From CADCTM01 sp049671305 (lineage in GTDB: Bacteria > Cyanobacteriota > Cyanobacteriia > Cyanobacteriales > Coleofasciculaceae): DNA of 39,954 nt. Under the pieces are notes generated by a model that was given only the letters and a program-made list of their open reading frames with translations, searched no databases and was not told the origin of the DNA. The position numbers and the translations under genes were made by a program. Location: NCBI GenBank assembly GCA_049671305.1, contig JBATUR010000079.1:1-39954 (forward strand), read 5' to 3'. This document shows, piece after piece, positions 1-8,401 of the stretch (its first letter is position 1; each line of letters starts with the position of its first letter).

Positions 1-1821
1 AAACCAACAGAAGTCACACCGCCTCAAGCTGCTGAAGAACCAAAATCAACAACACAACCAGACTTAAATACAGAAGCGATCACAGATTCTCAACTCGCAG
101 CTTCTGAAAAGCCAAAACAAGCAGAAACTAACTCAAAACCAGCCTTAAAAAAAGGCAACAATAGTTCAGAAGTTGTCGCCCTTCAGAAACAATTACAAAC
201 TGCTGGCTACTTCGATGGTCCCTTCACCGGCTATTATGGTTCATTAACAGAAGGAGCCGTGATTGCATTCCAGAAAGCCCGTGGCATCACTCCGAATGGC
301 ATAGCTGATACCCTTACACTCAACGCCTTAAACACTTCCGAACCTGCACAACAACCAGTCAAAGAAGTACCCGCACCCACTCCACAAACCCAACAAACAG
401 TAGTTGTCGATAAACCAAAAACAGCAGCTAATACTACACAAGTATTGGAAAAAGGCAACCGTGGTTCAGAAGTTACCGATCTTCAGAAAAAATTACAAGC
501 TGCAGGCTATTTTGATGGACCATTCACCGGCTATTTTGGTCCTTTAACAGAAGCGGCTGTAATTGCCTTTCAAAAAGCGAACAGCATCGTTCCTGACGGC
601 GTAGTTGATATTAGTACAATTCAAGCTTTAAACTCCAGTAAAGAAGCAATTCCCAAACAAGAAGTTACTGGTACTTCTCAGCTAAGAATTAAAGGTGATG
701 TCAAGATTACACCACTTACTACTCAAACGCCTCAAAAGACTCCCCAAAAAGCCGCTCCAGTTGTTGAAAATACTCCTGAAATAAATGAGTCTGATACTCA
801 AAACCAAGCTGCAAAATCTGATCCTCTGCAAACTCAGATGAAGCTGAAAAAAACGATTTCCGGCAAGATTTCTCCTAAGTCAATTGTACATTCGGGCAAT
901 GGTTTGTTTTTTGCCCAAAACATGATGTATAGCCACACAATAACAGTTTATGACCGCAATCATAATTTAGTAAAAACAATTCCCGATGCCGTAAATTTAC
1001 CAAAATACGGTTTTTCACAATTTAAAGGTAACCATAAGGGTGCTCCCGTTGAAGCGACTTTTTCTCATAATGGTCAGTATGCTTGGGTATCTAATTATGA
1101 AATGTTTGGTTCTGGATTTAATAATCCTGGTAGTGATGATTGTAGTCCAGCTCAACGTACAGATAAGAGCTTTTTGTATCGCATAAATACAGGAAGTTTA
1201 GATATTGAAAAAGTCATCCAAGTTGGCTCAGTTCCTAAATTTGTGGCAGCAACACCTAATAATAATTTGATCTTAGTTAGCAATTGGTGTAGCTGGGATT
1301 TAAGTGTAGTTGATACAGAGCAAAACAAGGAAATAAAGCGAATTAAATTAGGTCGATATCCCCGTGGAATTGTCGTAGACTCGGCTTCAGAAAAAGCTTA
1401 TGTTGCTGTAATGGGTTCTTACGATATTGCTAGTATAAATCTTAAGAACTTTTCGGTAAATTGGCTAACAAATATTGGTCAGTCACCTCGGCATTTGAAT
1501 TTAGCTCCAGATGACAAGTATCTATATTCCACTTTAAATGGTGAAGGTACTATTGCCAAGATTGATTTATCTACAGATAAGGTAGTCAAAAAAATCTCTA
1601 CTGGTAGTCAACCTCGTAGCATGGCAATTTCTGATGATGGCAAACTACTTTTTGTGGTTAATTACGGCTCAAATACAGTTAGTAAAGTGAGAACAAGTGA
1701 CATGAAAGTACTACAAACTGTTAATGTCAATTCCAGCCCAATTGGTATTACTTACGATCCACAAACTAGGGAAGTTTGGGTGGCTTGTTATTCGGGTAGT
1801 ATTATGGTTTTTCAGAATTAA
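1..1821 (+). CDS. Peptidoglycan-binding, YVTN beta-propeller protein (5' partial)
   Basis: The reading frame is open from the first base, so the true start lies upstream of the window; 606 residues are visible. The visible protein starts with a Pro/Thr/Gln-rich linker. Two PG_binding_1 domains follow at about residues 49-110 and 149-211, each with the pattern GNxxSEVxxLQ, YFDGPFTGYxG and AVIAFQKA. A second linker leads to a C-terminal beta-propeller at about residues 285-606, built of YVTN/YncE-type repeats (for example SQPRSMAISDDGKLLFVVNYGSN is split over one blade). The first domain type binds cell wall; the propeller is of the kind that binds ligands or proteins. The arrangement suggests an exported wall-anchored protein, but the signal peptide would be outside the window. 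The two wall-binding units are also near-repeats in DNA. A catalytic role is not evident. Family assignment is confident; function is not. Confidence 0.88.
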   Translation, partial: KPTEVTPPQAAEEPKSTTQPDLNTEAITDSQLAASEKPKQAETNSKPALKKGNNSSEVVALQKQLQTAGYFDGPFTGYYGSLTEGAVIAFQKARGITPNGIADTLTLNALNTSEPAQQPVKEVPAPTPQTQQTVVVDKPKTAANTTQVLEKGNRGSEVTDLQKKLQAAGYFDGPFTGYFGPLTEAAVIAFQKANSIVPDGVVDISTIQALNSSKEAIPKQEVTGTSQLRIKGDVKITPLTTQTPQKTPQKAAPVVENTPEINESDTQNQAAKSDPLQTQMKLKKTISGKISPKSIVHSGNGLFFAQNMMYSHTITVYDRNHNLVKTIPDAVNLPKYGFSQFKGNHKGAPVEATFSHNGQYAWVSNYEMFGSGFNNPGSDDCSPAQRTDKSFLYRINTGSLDIEKVIQVGSVPKFVAATPNNNLILVSNWCSWDLSVVDTEQNKEIKRIKLGRYPRGIVVDSASEKAYVAVMGSYDIASINLKNFSVNWLTNIGQSPRHLNLAPDDKYLYSTLNGEGTIAKIDLSTDKVVKKISTGSQPRSMAISDDGKLLFVVNYGSNTVSKVRTSDMKVLQTVNVNSSPIGITYDPQTREVWVACYSGSIMVFQN

Positions 1822-1924
1822 AAGTATTTTGCGATTTCCTTACCCCAATCTTTGCCGAAATCGATGGTAATTGTTACAGTAAGAAAAGCTGCTTATAGCA
1901 TCCTTATCATCGGAGCTAAATCTA

Positions 1925-3124
1925 GTGCTTCCTGTCGCAATCTTCGTCTGTTTAGGCTGGCTTATATCCGTCTGTATTCACGAATTTGGTCATGCTATCG
2001 TTGCTTATTGGGGTGGGGATACTTCAGTTAAAGAAAAAGGTTATTTAACTCTCAATCCTCTTAAATATACAGACCTAAACTTAAGTCTAGTTCTACCCCT
2101 CGTCTTTCTTTTGATGGGTGGAATAGCACTACCTGGTGCAGCAGTTTATATCGATCATCGACGCTTACGCAATCGTTGGTGGGAAAGTGCTGTTTCGGCA
2201 GCGGGACCGGGTGCTAGTATTCTTGTAGCTTTATTTCTAGCAATTCCTTTTCAGTTAGAATTAGCAAGAAATTCTCACTGGATTTGGTCAGCTTTAGCCT
2301 TTTTAATTGTTCTAGATATTTCCGTTGTTATTCTTAATTTATTACCAATTCCACCCCTAGATGGTTATGGAATTATTGAACCTTGGTTGCCAGCAAAAAC
2401 AAAAATTCAGCTCAGAAACTTTAGCAAATACGGCATTATTATTCTATTTATTTTGCTGTGGTATGTGGAGCCATTAAATCAAGCTTTATGGAAGGCAACT
2501 TTTAGTATTTGTACAATACTAGGAGTTCCTGTAGAATTAGCTTTTCAAGGTCAACAATCCTTCACAACTTCATCAGGTATTGTCTTATTAGGTGCCGTGG
2601 GAATTGCTTTGATTGTGCGTCGCTTGATTAATCCGGCAAACTTTTGGTATGAAAAAGCTAATAACTCGTTAAGATCCAAACAATATGGAGTTGCGATCGC
2701 ATCCTACGACAAAGCCCTCAAACTAAAACCAAACTTTGCCGAAGCCTGGGATAATCGAGGTAGAGCTTTCGCTAATTTAGGACAATATGAAGAAGCGATC
2801 GCATCCTACGACAAAGCCTTACAATTACAATCAGATGCGGACATTTGGACAAACCGTGGCATCGCCTTAAGCTGCTTGCAACGACATGAAGAAGCACTCG
2901 CCTCTTGTAATCAAGCAATTGCCATCAACCCCAATTCACCGTATGCTTTCTATACCAAAGCTTGCTACTACGCCGAACAATCACAAGTCAACTTAGCAAT
3001 TGAAAACCTACAACAAGCCATCAAACTTGAACCCGATACCTTCAGCAAACTAGTAATAACTGACTCTACCTTTGATTTAATTAGAAATACAGAATATTTT
3101 CAAACATTAATAAATAAAACATAA
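1925..3124 (+). CDS. M50 site-2-type membrane metalloprotease with C-terminal TPRs
   Basis: A 399-residue polytopic membrane protein. The N-terminal segment carries the zinc-metalloprotease motif HEFGH at residues 19-23 inside a hydrophobic helix. The second M50 motif, NLLPIPPLDG, is at 138-147; H19, H23 and D146 are the expected zinc ligands and E20 the catalytic base. Several hydrophobic segments fill residues 1-240. From about 242 to 375 there are roughly four tetratricopeptide repeats (WYEKANNSL, AWDNRGRAFANLGQYEEAIA, IWTNRGIAL, AFYTKACYY), which usually bind protein partners. The family cleaves substrates within membranes; the substrate here is unknown. The start is GTG with CGGAG nine bases upstream. 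Two of the TPR units share a 20-plus-base identical stretch containing a HIP1 site. It follows the preceding gene by about 100 bases. Confidence 0.87.
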   Translation: MLPVAIFVCLGWLISVCIHEFGHAIVAYWGGDTSVKEKGYLTLNPLKYTDLNLSLVLPLVFLLMGGIALPGAAVYIDHRRLRNRWWESAVSAAGPGASILVALFLAIPFQLELARNSHWIWSALAFLIVLDISVVILNLLPIPPLDGYGIIEPWLPAKTKIQLRNFSKYGIIILFILLWYVEPLNQALWKATFSICTILGVPVELAFQGQQSFTTSSGIVLLGAVGIALIVRRLINPANFWYEKANNSLRSKQYGVAIASYDKALKLKPNFAEAWDNRGRAFANLGQYEEAIASYDKALQLQSDADIWTNRGIALSCLQRHEEALASCNQAIAINPNSPYAFYTKACYYAEQSQVNLAIENLQQAIKLEPDTFSKLVITDSTFDLIRNTEYFQTLINKT

Positions 3125-3278
3125 AACTGCCAAACTAATATTTAGACATCTCAAGCAGCATAAAACAGGCAAGAATTAACAAACTATTTCTTAAACAGAT
3201 GAACCAGCGCCAAGACGTGCTACAACAAAGTAGAAAACTTTGGTAATAATACCCATCTTGTCTTTACAAGATCCAGAT

Positions 3279-3974
3279 ATGGAATCTGTTACCCTTGACC
3301 GTAACCCTTGTGTCTTACTTGTCGAAACCGACGAAACCTTAGCCGAAAAAGTCAGCCTAGATCTGCGCGAAGCAGGCTACCAGACAATAGTTGCCCAAGA
3401 TGCAAGTAGTGGTTGGCATCACGCTTGTGCAATGCAACCAGCTATGGTCGTTGTTGATCGCGCCCTTTCTGGGGAAGCTGGGCTAAAATTGTGTAGCCAA
3501 ATCAGAAGTACAGGTTCCCGCGTTCCCTTACTTTTGCTCATGGCTCGTGATACAGTTGATGACCGTGTTGCCTGCCTAGAATCTGGGGCTGATGATTATT
3601 TCCTTAAACCTTATCGTACCGAAACATTTTTGCAGATGGTGCGTCTGTATTTAGAGCCAGACACAGGCGTTAGTGAACAGATTCGGTTTGGAGAACTAAT
3701 TTTAGATCTTACAACCCGTCGAGCGCTCCGCAACGGACGCACCATTGATTTAACAATGAAAGAGTTTGAACTCTTGAAGTATTTAATGTTGCATCCCCGC
3801 GAAGTCTTAACCCGTGAACAAATCTTAGAAAATGTTTGGGGTTATGATTTTATGGGCGAGTCTAACGTCATTGAAGTATATATTCGATACTTACGTCTCA
3901 AAATTGAAGATGAGGGCGAAAGACGCTTAATTCAAACAGTACGAGGTGTCGGTTACGTGATGAGGGAAGCCTAA
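3279..3974 (+). CDS. nblR: NblR-like response regulator, OmpR/PhoB family
   Basis: A 231-residue two-domain regulator: receiver at about residues 10-125 and a winged-helix DNA-binding domain at about 130-229 (FELLKYLMLHPREVLTREQI and NVIEVYIRYLRLKI). The sequence around the phospho-acceptor (VVVDRALSGEAG, D60) and the N-terminus match cyanobacterial NblR as I know it; NblR is needed for phycobilisome degradation and survival under nutrient and high-light stress. The receiver is atypical: the acidic pocket reads VETDE instead of two adjacent Asp, and the conserved Thr/Ser is Met (M88 in LLLMARD), while K110 (FLKPY) is retained. I chose the ATG at 3279 over a TTG at 3240 because the family alignment begins with this Met; the Shine-Dalgarno is weak for both. 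It lies just upstream of the DUF192 lipoprotein. Confidence 0.83.
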   Translation: MESVTLDRNPCVLLVETDETLAEKVSLDLREAGYQTIVAQDASSGWHHACAMQPAMVVVDRALSGEAGLKLCSQIRSTGSRVPLLLLMARDTVDDRVACLESGADDYFLKPYRTETFLQMVRLYLEPDTGVSEQIRFGELILDLTTRRALRNGRTIDLTMKEFELLKYLMLHPREVLTREQILENVWGYDFMGESNVIEVYIRYLRLKIEDEGERRLIQTVRGVGYVMREA

Positions 3975-4012
3975 ATTGGGGTTAGAGTAGCAAAGGAGAT
4001 AAGGCATTGATT

Positions 4013-4576
4013 ATGAAGCTTCAAATCAGTTTATTGGGAATTACTCTCAGTTTTTTATTAATTGGGTGTGCCACATCAGTGCCTGCTAAGGTTGCCCAAA
4101 CGCCCTTAACTTCCAGTGAAACGCTACCAACCCCGACTTTACTTGCTTCTTCCCCTGATCAACAAATGTTACCAATTTCGGCTCAGGCACAGATTGGCAG
4201 TCAACTGATTATGCTAGAAGTAGCACGGACTCCCAAAGAACAAGAAATTGGCTTAATGAATCGTACCTCTTTAGCAGCAGATCGGGGTATGTTGTTTGCC
4301 TTTGTGCCGCCGCAACCTGTCAGCTTTTGGATGAAGAATACTTTAATTCCCCTTGACATAATATATCTGCGGGAAGGACAAGTCAAAGCGATCGCTTCTG
4401 CTGTTCCACCTTGTACCACAGAACCTTGCCCCACATATCCATCCGGGGTAGCAATTGATCAAGTGATTGAACTGCGTAGCGGACGAGCCACTGAGTTAGG
4501 CTTAAAAGTAGGCGATCGTATCAATATTGAATTTAAATCCCCCATACCCCCATCACCAACTCCCAAGAATTCTTAA
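4013..4576 (+). CDS. DUF192 family lipoprotein
   Basis: A 187-residue exported protein. The N-terminus is a lipoprotein signal peptide ending in the lipobox LLIGC with the modified cysteine at residue 19, followed by a low-complexity Pro/Ser/Thr linker to about residue 60. The rest is a DUF192 domain with hallmark segments: RTPKEQEIGLMNR, GMLFAF, FWMKNTLIPLDIIY and a C-terminal GDRINIEF. No catalytic role is established for the family. AAGGAG at 3993-3998 is 14 bases before this ATG but only 8 before a TTG at 4007, so translation from 4007 (two residues longer) is a real alternative. The gene is 38 bases downstream of nblR in the same direction and may be cotranscribed. It is followed by a long gene-free, hairpin-rich stretch. 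Confidence 0.8.
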   Translation: MKLQISLLGITLSFLLIGCATSVPAKVAQTPLTSSETLPTPTLLASSPDQQMLPISAQAQIGSQLIMLEVARTPKEQEIGLMNRTSLAADRGMLFAFVPPQPVSFWMKNTLIPLDIIYLREGQVKAIASAVPPCTTEPCPTYPSGVAIDQVIELRSGRATELGLKVGDRINIEFKSPIPPSPTPKNS

Positions 4577-4689
4577 GTTTTATTGAAATTATTAGAATCT
4601 TCACTGATTAATTTGGGATTTCGTCGCAAAAGTGAGTTAGTCTTTCTTAAGAGAGAGTAAAACGATAAAAAACTCAAGTATCTTTAACC

Positions 4690-4955
4690 AAGAGTTGCCT
4701 GATTGCCTCCGGTATTCATACCCAAGTAAGATAGGCAGGCAGTACGCGAGTTAGCTTTAGTGGTAAGCCACTAAATTCTGGTGTGAGGGTTAGCAAAACT
4801 AACAGCGTGAGCCTAATCGTAAAACTTTAATTTTACAGATGGCTTTACCAAAAGCATTCTTGTAAAAGAAATTAGGAAGGGTTGGCTGAAAACTCTTAAG
4901 TTCTGATGTCTACTAATTTGTAGAGCTAAACCTAAGAAACCACCCAACCTCAACA
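4690..4955 (+). ncRNA. Putative structured non-coding RNA, family unassigned
   Basis: The 613-base gap between the DUF192 gene and the DUF2949 gene is packed with short perfect hairpins. Helix TGCCTG/CCT (4696-4708, ATTG bulged) pairs with AGGCAGGCA (4733-4741) and encloses GGTAT/ATACC (4711-4722). TTTAGTGG/CCACTAAA (4756-4775) has a TAAG tetraloop. Further stems are GTTAG/CTAAC (4789-4803), GTAAAA/TTTTAC (4819-4836) and TCTAC/GTAGA (4909-4924), the last enclosed by GGTTGG/CCAACC (4880-4885 with 4944-4949). No open frame of note runs through it. I could not match it to tmRNA, RNase P RNA, SRP RNA or a known riboswitch core. Strand is assumed from the neighbours. It could instead be a long leader of the downstream DUF2949 gene. 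The remainder of the gap (4577-4689, 4956-5189) shows nothing I can name. Confidence 0.35.
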
Positions 4956-5189
4956 AGTCTAGTAGTTAAGATCCTGGCAGGAAATTCTCTACTGACAAAA
5001 AATCAAAGCAAGCCAAGTTGATAAAAATCTCAGATTAGCAGTGATTTGAGACACAATCAATAGAAGTTTCTAGCCCCAATATAGAGGGAATAACAAAACA
5101 ATAGTGGACAGCTAGAAGACTGACCACTTTTAGATTCAAGAAGCAGGCGGTAATTACAAAATAGATTAGATAATAAGGAGGAAAAAGTA

Positions 5190-5384
5190 ATGATGGCTCC
5201 TGCAACTTATACAAAATTTCTGCGCTTTCTCCAAGAAGAGTTAGCGATTTCCAGAGATTCAATTGCGATCGCTCAACGGCGTAGCGAACAAGATCCAGGT
5301 CCTTTGCCAATGATCCTATGGCAGTATGGCTTGGTAACGCTCAAGCAATTAGATCAAATTTACGACTGGCTAGAAACGATTTAA
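5190..5384 (+). CDS. DUF2949 family small protein
   Basis: A 64-residue soluble protein typical of the cyanobacterial DUF2949 family: a helical N-terminus (FLRFLQEELAIS), a short central linker with DPGPLPMILWQYGLV, and the closing segment LKQLDQIYDWLE. The family has no established function that I know of. The start is very well supported: AAGGAGG at 5175-5181 sits eight bases before the ATG at 5190. A second ATG follows immediately at 5193. It is preceded by the structured intergenic region and followed, about 115 bases on, by a strong bidirectional terminator, so it is probably monocistronic. Confidence 0.8.
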   Translation: MMAPATYTKFLRFLQEELAISRDSIAIAQRRSEQDPGPLPMILWQYGLVTLKQLDQIYDWLETI

Positions 5385-5500
5385 AATCAGATTAATCGCA
5401 TTGGAGTAGACAAATAATGTCCAACTGCTTATGCCTTTGGGAGAAGTTAATCTCTCGGCGTATTTTGAAGCTTTCTAATCGTTTACAAGTTAATCCCAAT

Positions 5501-5537
5501 AAAAAAGAGCGAGTTGTTAATTGACTCGCTCTTTTTT
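5501..5537. terminator. Bidirectional intrinsic terminator
   Basis: A perfect 14-base inverted repeat (AAAAAAGAGCGAGT at 5501-5514, ACTCGCTCTTTTTT at 5524-5537) with a nine-base loop. The stem begins with six A and ends with six T, so it can terminate transcription from either strand: the DUF2949 gene on plus and the aminotransferase gene on minus. Confidence 0.88.
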
Positions 5538-5620
5538 AATGACAATGTAAGATTTAAGCTGTTGTACATTTAAAGGGCATGGCTAGGACGTGTAGGATGC
5601 CCATGCCCAGACAACAGCGC

Positions 5621-6772
5621 TTATGATTCAGCAATTACCTTCGCAGCAGCCGCCACACCAGCACCCGGAGTCAGAGAATCATAGCCCAACTCTCGGAGAG
5701 TCGCCTCAAGCGCCCCAATAGCTGCTAAGATATCGCGATCGCTAACAAAGCCCAGATGACCAATGCGGAAAATCTTTCCCTTATAATCATCTTGTCCACC
5801 CGCTAGCACAATATCAAAGCGCTTTTTCATCACACTACGAATTTGCTCAGATTCTATCGTTAGGGGCGCAACCGCAGTAATTGCCGGACTTGCCGCCTCA
5901 TCAGGTGCAAACAACGGCAAAGACAAAGCCTTAATTGCCTCACGTGTTGCCCGCATCAAGCGCAAGTGACGTGCAAAAATCGACTCCAACCCTTCCGCCT
6001 TCATCATCCGCAAAGCTGCTTGTAGCGCCACTACCAAATTCACAGGTGGCGTAAACGGATTAGTATTTTTGTCGGCAGTCTTCTTATATGGTCCCAAATC
6101 CAAATAAAAGCGGGGCAGTTTTGCCGTCTTATATGCTTCCCAAGCCTTAGCGCTAACAGAGACAAAACCCAAACCAGGCGGAATCATATAGCCTTTTTGA
6201 GAACCCGACGCCACCACATCCAAACCCCAATCATCAATTGGCAGATTGACCGCTCCCAGGCTGGTTACGGCATCAACCATCATTAACGCTCCGTGTGCCT
6301 TCACGTGACGATTGATCGTTTCCAGGTCATTGAGGACGCCTGTAGACGTTTCCGAATGGGTGATGATCACCGCTTTAATCGTTTTTGCCGTATCAGCAGC
6401 CAACTTGGCTTCAAACTGAGCAGGATCTAAAGCCTTACCCCAATCAGCCGTAACCGTATCCACCTCTAGAGCAAACGCCGCACACATCTCTGCCCAGCGC
6501 TCACCAAACTTACCATTACAACCCACCAAAACGCGATCGCCTGGACTGAGGAAATTAATAATCCCCGCTTCCATAGCCCCTGTACCACTCACCGTCAACA
6601 CCAAAACATCATTCTCAGTCTGGTGTAACCATTTGAGATTTTCCGTCACCTCCGCCATAATCTTACTAAACTCGCCACTCCGATGCCCAATCGGATGCTT
6701 GGAGAGTGCTAGTAACACTTGTTCTGGCACCGGTGTCGGTCCCGGAATCATCAACATCAACTTATCGTCCAT
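5621..6772 (-). CDS. Class V aminotransferase (alanine/serine-glyoxylate type)
   Basis: A 383-residue PLP enzyme of fold type I, class V. Visible landmarks are the N-terminal PGPTPVPEQV and GHRSGEF, the phosphate-binding SGTGAMEA (about 62-69), the pyridine-nitrogen Asp in MMVDAVTS (D167) and the Schiff-base lysine in SGSQKGY (K193). A typical C-terminal domain follows (FRIGHLGFV, IGALEATL). The family transfers amino groups between alanine or serine and glyoxylate, which fits photorespiratory glycolate recycling in cyanobacteria. The substrate cannot be fixed from sequence. Proteins of this group were also once mislabelled as a soluble hydrogenase subunit. Full length, ATG start, stand-alone; its 3' side faces the bidirectional terminator. 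The 277-base gap upstream holds no feature I recognise. Confidence 0.9.
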   Translation of the reverse strand: MDDKLMLMIPGPTPVPEQVLLALSKHPIGHRSGEFSKIMAEVTENLKWLHQTENDVLVLTVSGTGAMEAGIINFLSPGDRVLVGCNGKFGERWAEMCAAFALEVDTVTADWGKALDPAQFEAKLAADTAKTIKAVIITHSETSTGVLNDLETINRHVKAHGALMMVDAVTSLGAVNLPIDDWGLDVVASGSQKGYMIPPGLGFVSVSAKAWEAYKTAKLPRFYLDLGPYKKTADKNTNPFTPPVNLVVALQAALRMMKAEGLESIFARHLRLMRATREAIKALSLPLFAPDEAASPAITAVAPLTIESEQIRSVMKKRFDIVLAGGQDDYKGKIFRIGHLGFVSDRDILAAIGALEATLRELGYDSLTPGAGVAAAAKVIAES

Positions 6773-7049
6773 TTCCTTAAACCTCTATCATCTCGCTTCC
6801 CATAATTTAGGATCGCACAACTTGATGGTGCATTTTTTGATTGACAGCCTAACTGTCGTGTAATAGTTTGCTGCCCAAAACCTGGCATAGTTGATTAGTT
6901 GAGTTATTAGCTGAATCCTCAAAACCAGCTTTTATGCCATTTTGAGTTGTTGGTACTTTCAAAAAAAAGCTAATGAATGTTGCTCAAATAACTTGACCAA
7001 CTCTCAACCACCAAGTCATTACTGCTCAGTGGATTCTAAGCCATTACTG

Positions 7050-7334
7050 CTACTTACTAACTTCCGGTTTAGGATTTAGAGGAAAAACCTCAGTTGAAGC
7101 AGCATCAAAGCCGTTGCCGTTGAGAGACCAACGATACTCAACAGGTAAATTAGCACGCTCACAAGCTTGTTCAAGTTGCTTTTGCTGCGCCAAGGCTTTA
7201 CGGAGAGTGCTAATTAGTTGATGAACTTGTTCTCGAACTGCTGGTTTTTGACTAGCCGCAAAAGAAGTTTGCCGCTCTAGAAGTTGAAGCAACAGTTCGT
7301 AGTGAACATATGACGGAAGGGGAATTGGCTCCAT
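7050..7334 (-). CDS. Small cyanobacterial protein, DUF5340-like
   Basis: A 94-residue soluble protein starting MEPIPLPSYVHYELLLQLLERQT, predicted to be mostly helical (residues 10-65) with a central Gln/Lys/Ala-rich amphipathic stretch and a Pro-rich end. I recall this N-terminal pattern from the cyanobacterial family DUF5340, but the assignment is from memory. No catalytic or binding motif is visible. It lies downstream of trpC in the same orientation with a 151-base gap, so readthrough from the lpdA-trpC unit is possible but not shown. ATG start. Confidence 0.7.
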   Translation of the reverse strand: MEPIPLPSYVHYELLLQLLERQTSFAASQKPAVREQVHQLISTLRKALAQQKQLEQACERANLPVEYRWSLNGNGFDAASTEVFPLNPKPEVSK

Positions 7335-7353
7335 GTAACTTGGTTTACCTCAA

Positions 7354-7497
7354 ATGGACGATTCGGCGGTTGCGGTTAGGACGGCGGAAGCATTGCAGGC
7401 ATTACAGGAGAGAGCGAACAATATTCTGCACAAACTCTGCTTCGGGTCGCCATTAATATTGAATTGTGGCTGGTCAAATCGCTACTTAGGAAAATAG
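7354..7497 (+). CDS. Possible 47-residue small protein antisense to the trpC 3' end
   Basis: An open frame from ATG 7354 to TAG 7497 encodes 47 residues with a coding-like composition: an acidic/Ala-rich amphipathic helix (AEALQALQERANNIL) followed by a mixed tail. It sits in the gap between trpC and the DUF5340-like gene on the opposite strand and overlaps the last bases of trpC. There is no clear Shine-Dalgarno. It may be real, a remnant of an older gene, or chance. Confidence 0.22.
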   Translation: MDDSAVAVRTAEALQALQERANNILHKLCFGSPLILNCGWSNRYLGK

Positions 7498-8364
7498 ACT
7501 AGCGATCGCTTTTGCAGGATCAGGTTTCACCAATGATTCACCAATTAAAACAGCATTAGCACCAGCCTGTGCCACCTGTTCTAAATCAGTTTTTGTGTGT
7601 ATCCCTGATTCGCTGACAACCAATATGCCACGTTCCTCTAGCTGTTTGCCCCGGCTTTGCAGAATCTGTGCGGTTGTTTGCAGATCGACTGAAAAATCTT
7701 CCAAGTTGCGATTATTCACACCAACTAGCGTAACGCTATCCAAGGATAATACGCGGTCTAACTCAGCAAGTGTATGAACTTCAATCAAGGCTGTCATCGA
7801 CAAGGTTTTGGCTATCTTGATAAAATACTCCAGGTCTTGATCAGAAAGTATAGCGGCAATCAGCAAAACTGCATCCGCGCCGTGACTTCTTGCCAGATAA
7901 ATTTGGTACGGATAGATGATGAATTCCTTACACAACAAAGGTAAGTCTACAGCAGCGCGTACCAGTGCCAAGTTTTCCCAGCTTCCTTGAAAGAATTTTT
8001 GATCCGTCAACACCGAAATAGCGCTTGCACCGCCTTGGCTGTAAGATTTAGCGATCGCTACTGGGTCAAAATCCTCAACTATTACCCCTTTACTGGGAGA
8101 GGCTTTTTTAACTTCGGCAATTAATGCAGGTTTTGTCCTACCTTGTTGCAAAGCTTGCCAAAAATCTCGTACAGGCGGTGCTGCCTTGACTTTTGACAGT
8201 AACTGGTTTAAAGGAACACGTTCCCGAAGCTGATCAACTTCTTTTTCTTTGTGCCAGACAATTTCCTCCAGGATATGGCGGGGTTCCGAGTCTGGCATCT
8301 TAACTTGGTAGCGAAAAATGTCTAAATCGATCGCTGGATTAGGTGGACGACGGCGAATTTGCAT
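7486..8364 (-). CDS. trpC: Indole-3-glycerol-phosphate synthase
   Basis: A 292-residue TIM-barrel enzyme that converts carboxyphenylamino-deoxyribulose-5-phosphate to indole-3-glycerol phosphate in tryptophan synthesis. Catalytic and binding segments are in order: AEVKKASPSKG (E84, K86), CKEFI (K146), LIEVHT (E195), GVNNRNL (218-220 region), VSESGI, and the phosphate-binding LIGESLV near the end. The N-terminal extension (about 25 residues, RRRPPNPAIDLDIF) is longer than in enterobacterial TrpC and is usual in cyanobacteria. The gene stands alone rather than fused to trpF or in a trp operon, which is typical of cyanobacteria. It is 37 bases downstream of lpdA in the same direction, so the two are probably cotranscribed. 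Confidence 0.95.
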   Translation of the reverse strand: MQIRRRPPNPAIDLDIFRYQVKMPDSEPRHILEEIVWHKEKEVDQLRERVPLNQLLSKVKAAPPVRDFWQALQQGRTKPALIAEVKKASPSKGVIVEDFDPVAIAKSYSQGGASAISVLTDQKFFQGSWENLALVRAAVDLPLLCKEFIIYPYQIYLARSHGADAVLLIAAILSDQDLEYFIKIAKTLSMTALIEVHTLAELDRVLSLDSVTLVGVNNRNLEDFSVDLQTTAQILQSRGKQLEERGILVVSESGIHTKTDLEQVAQAGANAVLIGESLVKPDPAKAIASLFS

Positions 8365-8401
8365 TAATTAATTGTGACAACGGATTAAACGGATGTAATA
8401 A

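Noticed and set aside
4690..4955. Possible cobalamin riboswitch, because of the word GCCACT near 4767-4772
   Set aside because: The other conserved riboswitch boxes are absent, and the word is explained by the eight-base hairpin at 4756-4775.
5035..5310. Minus-strand frame overlapping the DUF2949 gene
   Set aside because: It is antisense to a gene with a strong ribosome binding site and has no recognisable features.
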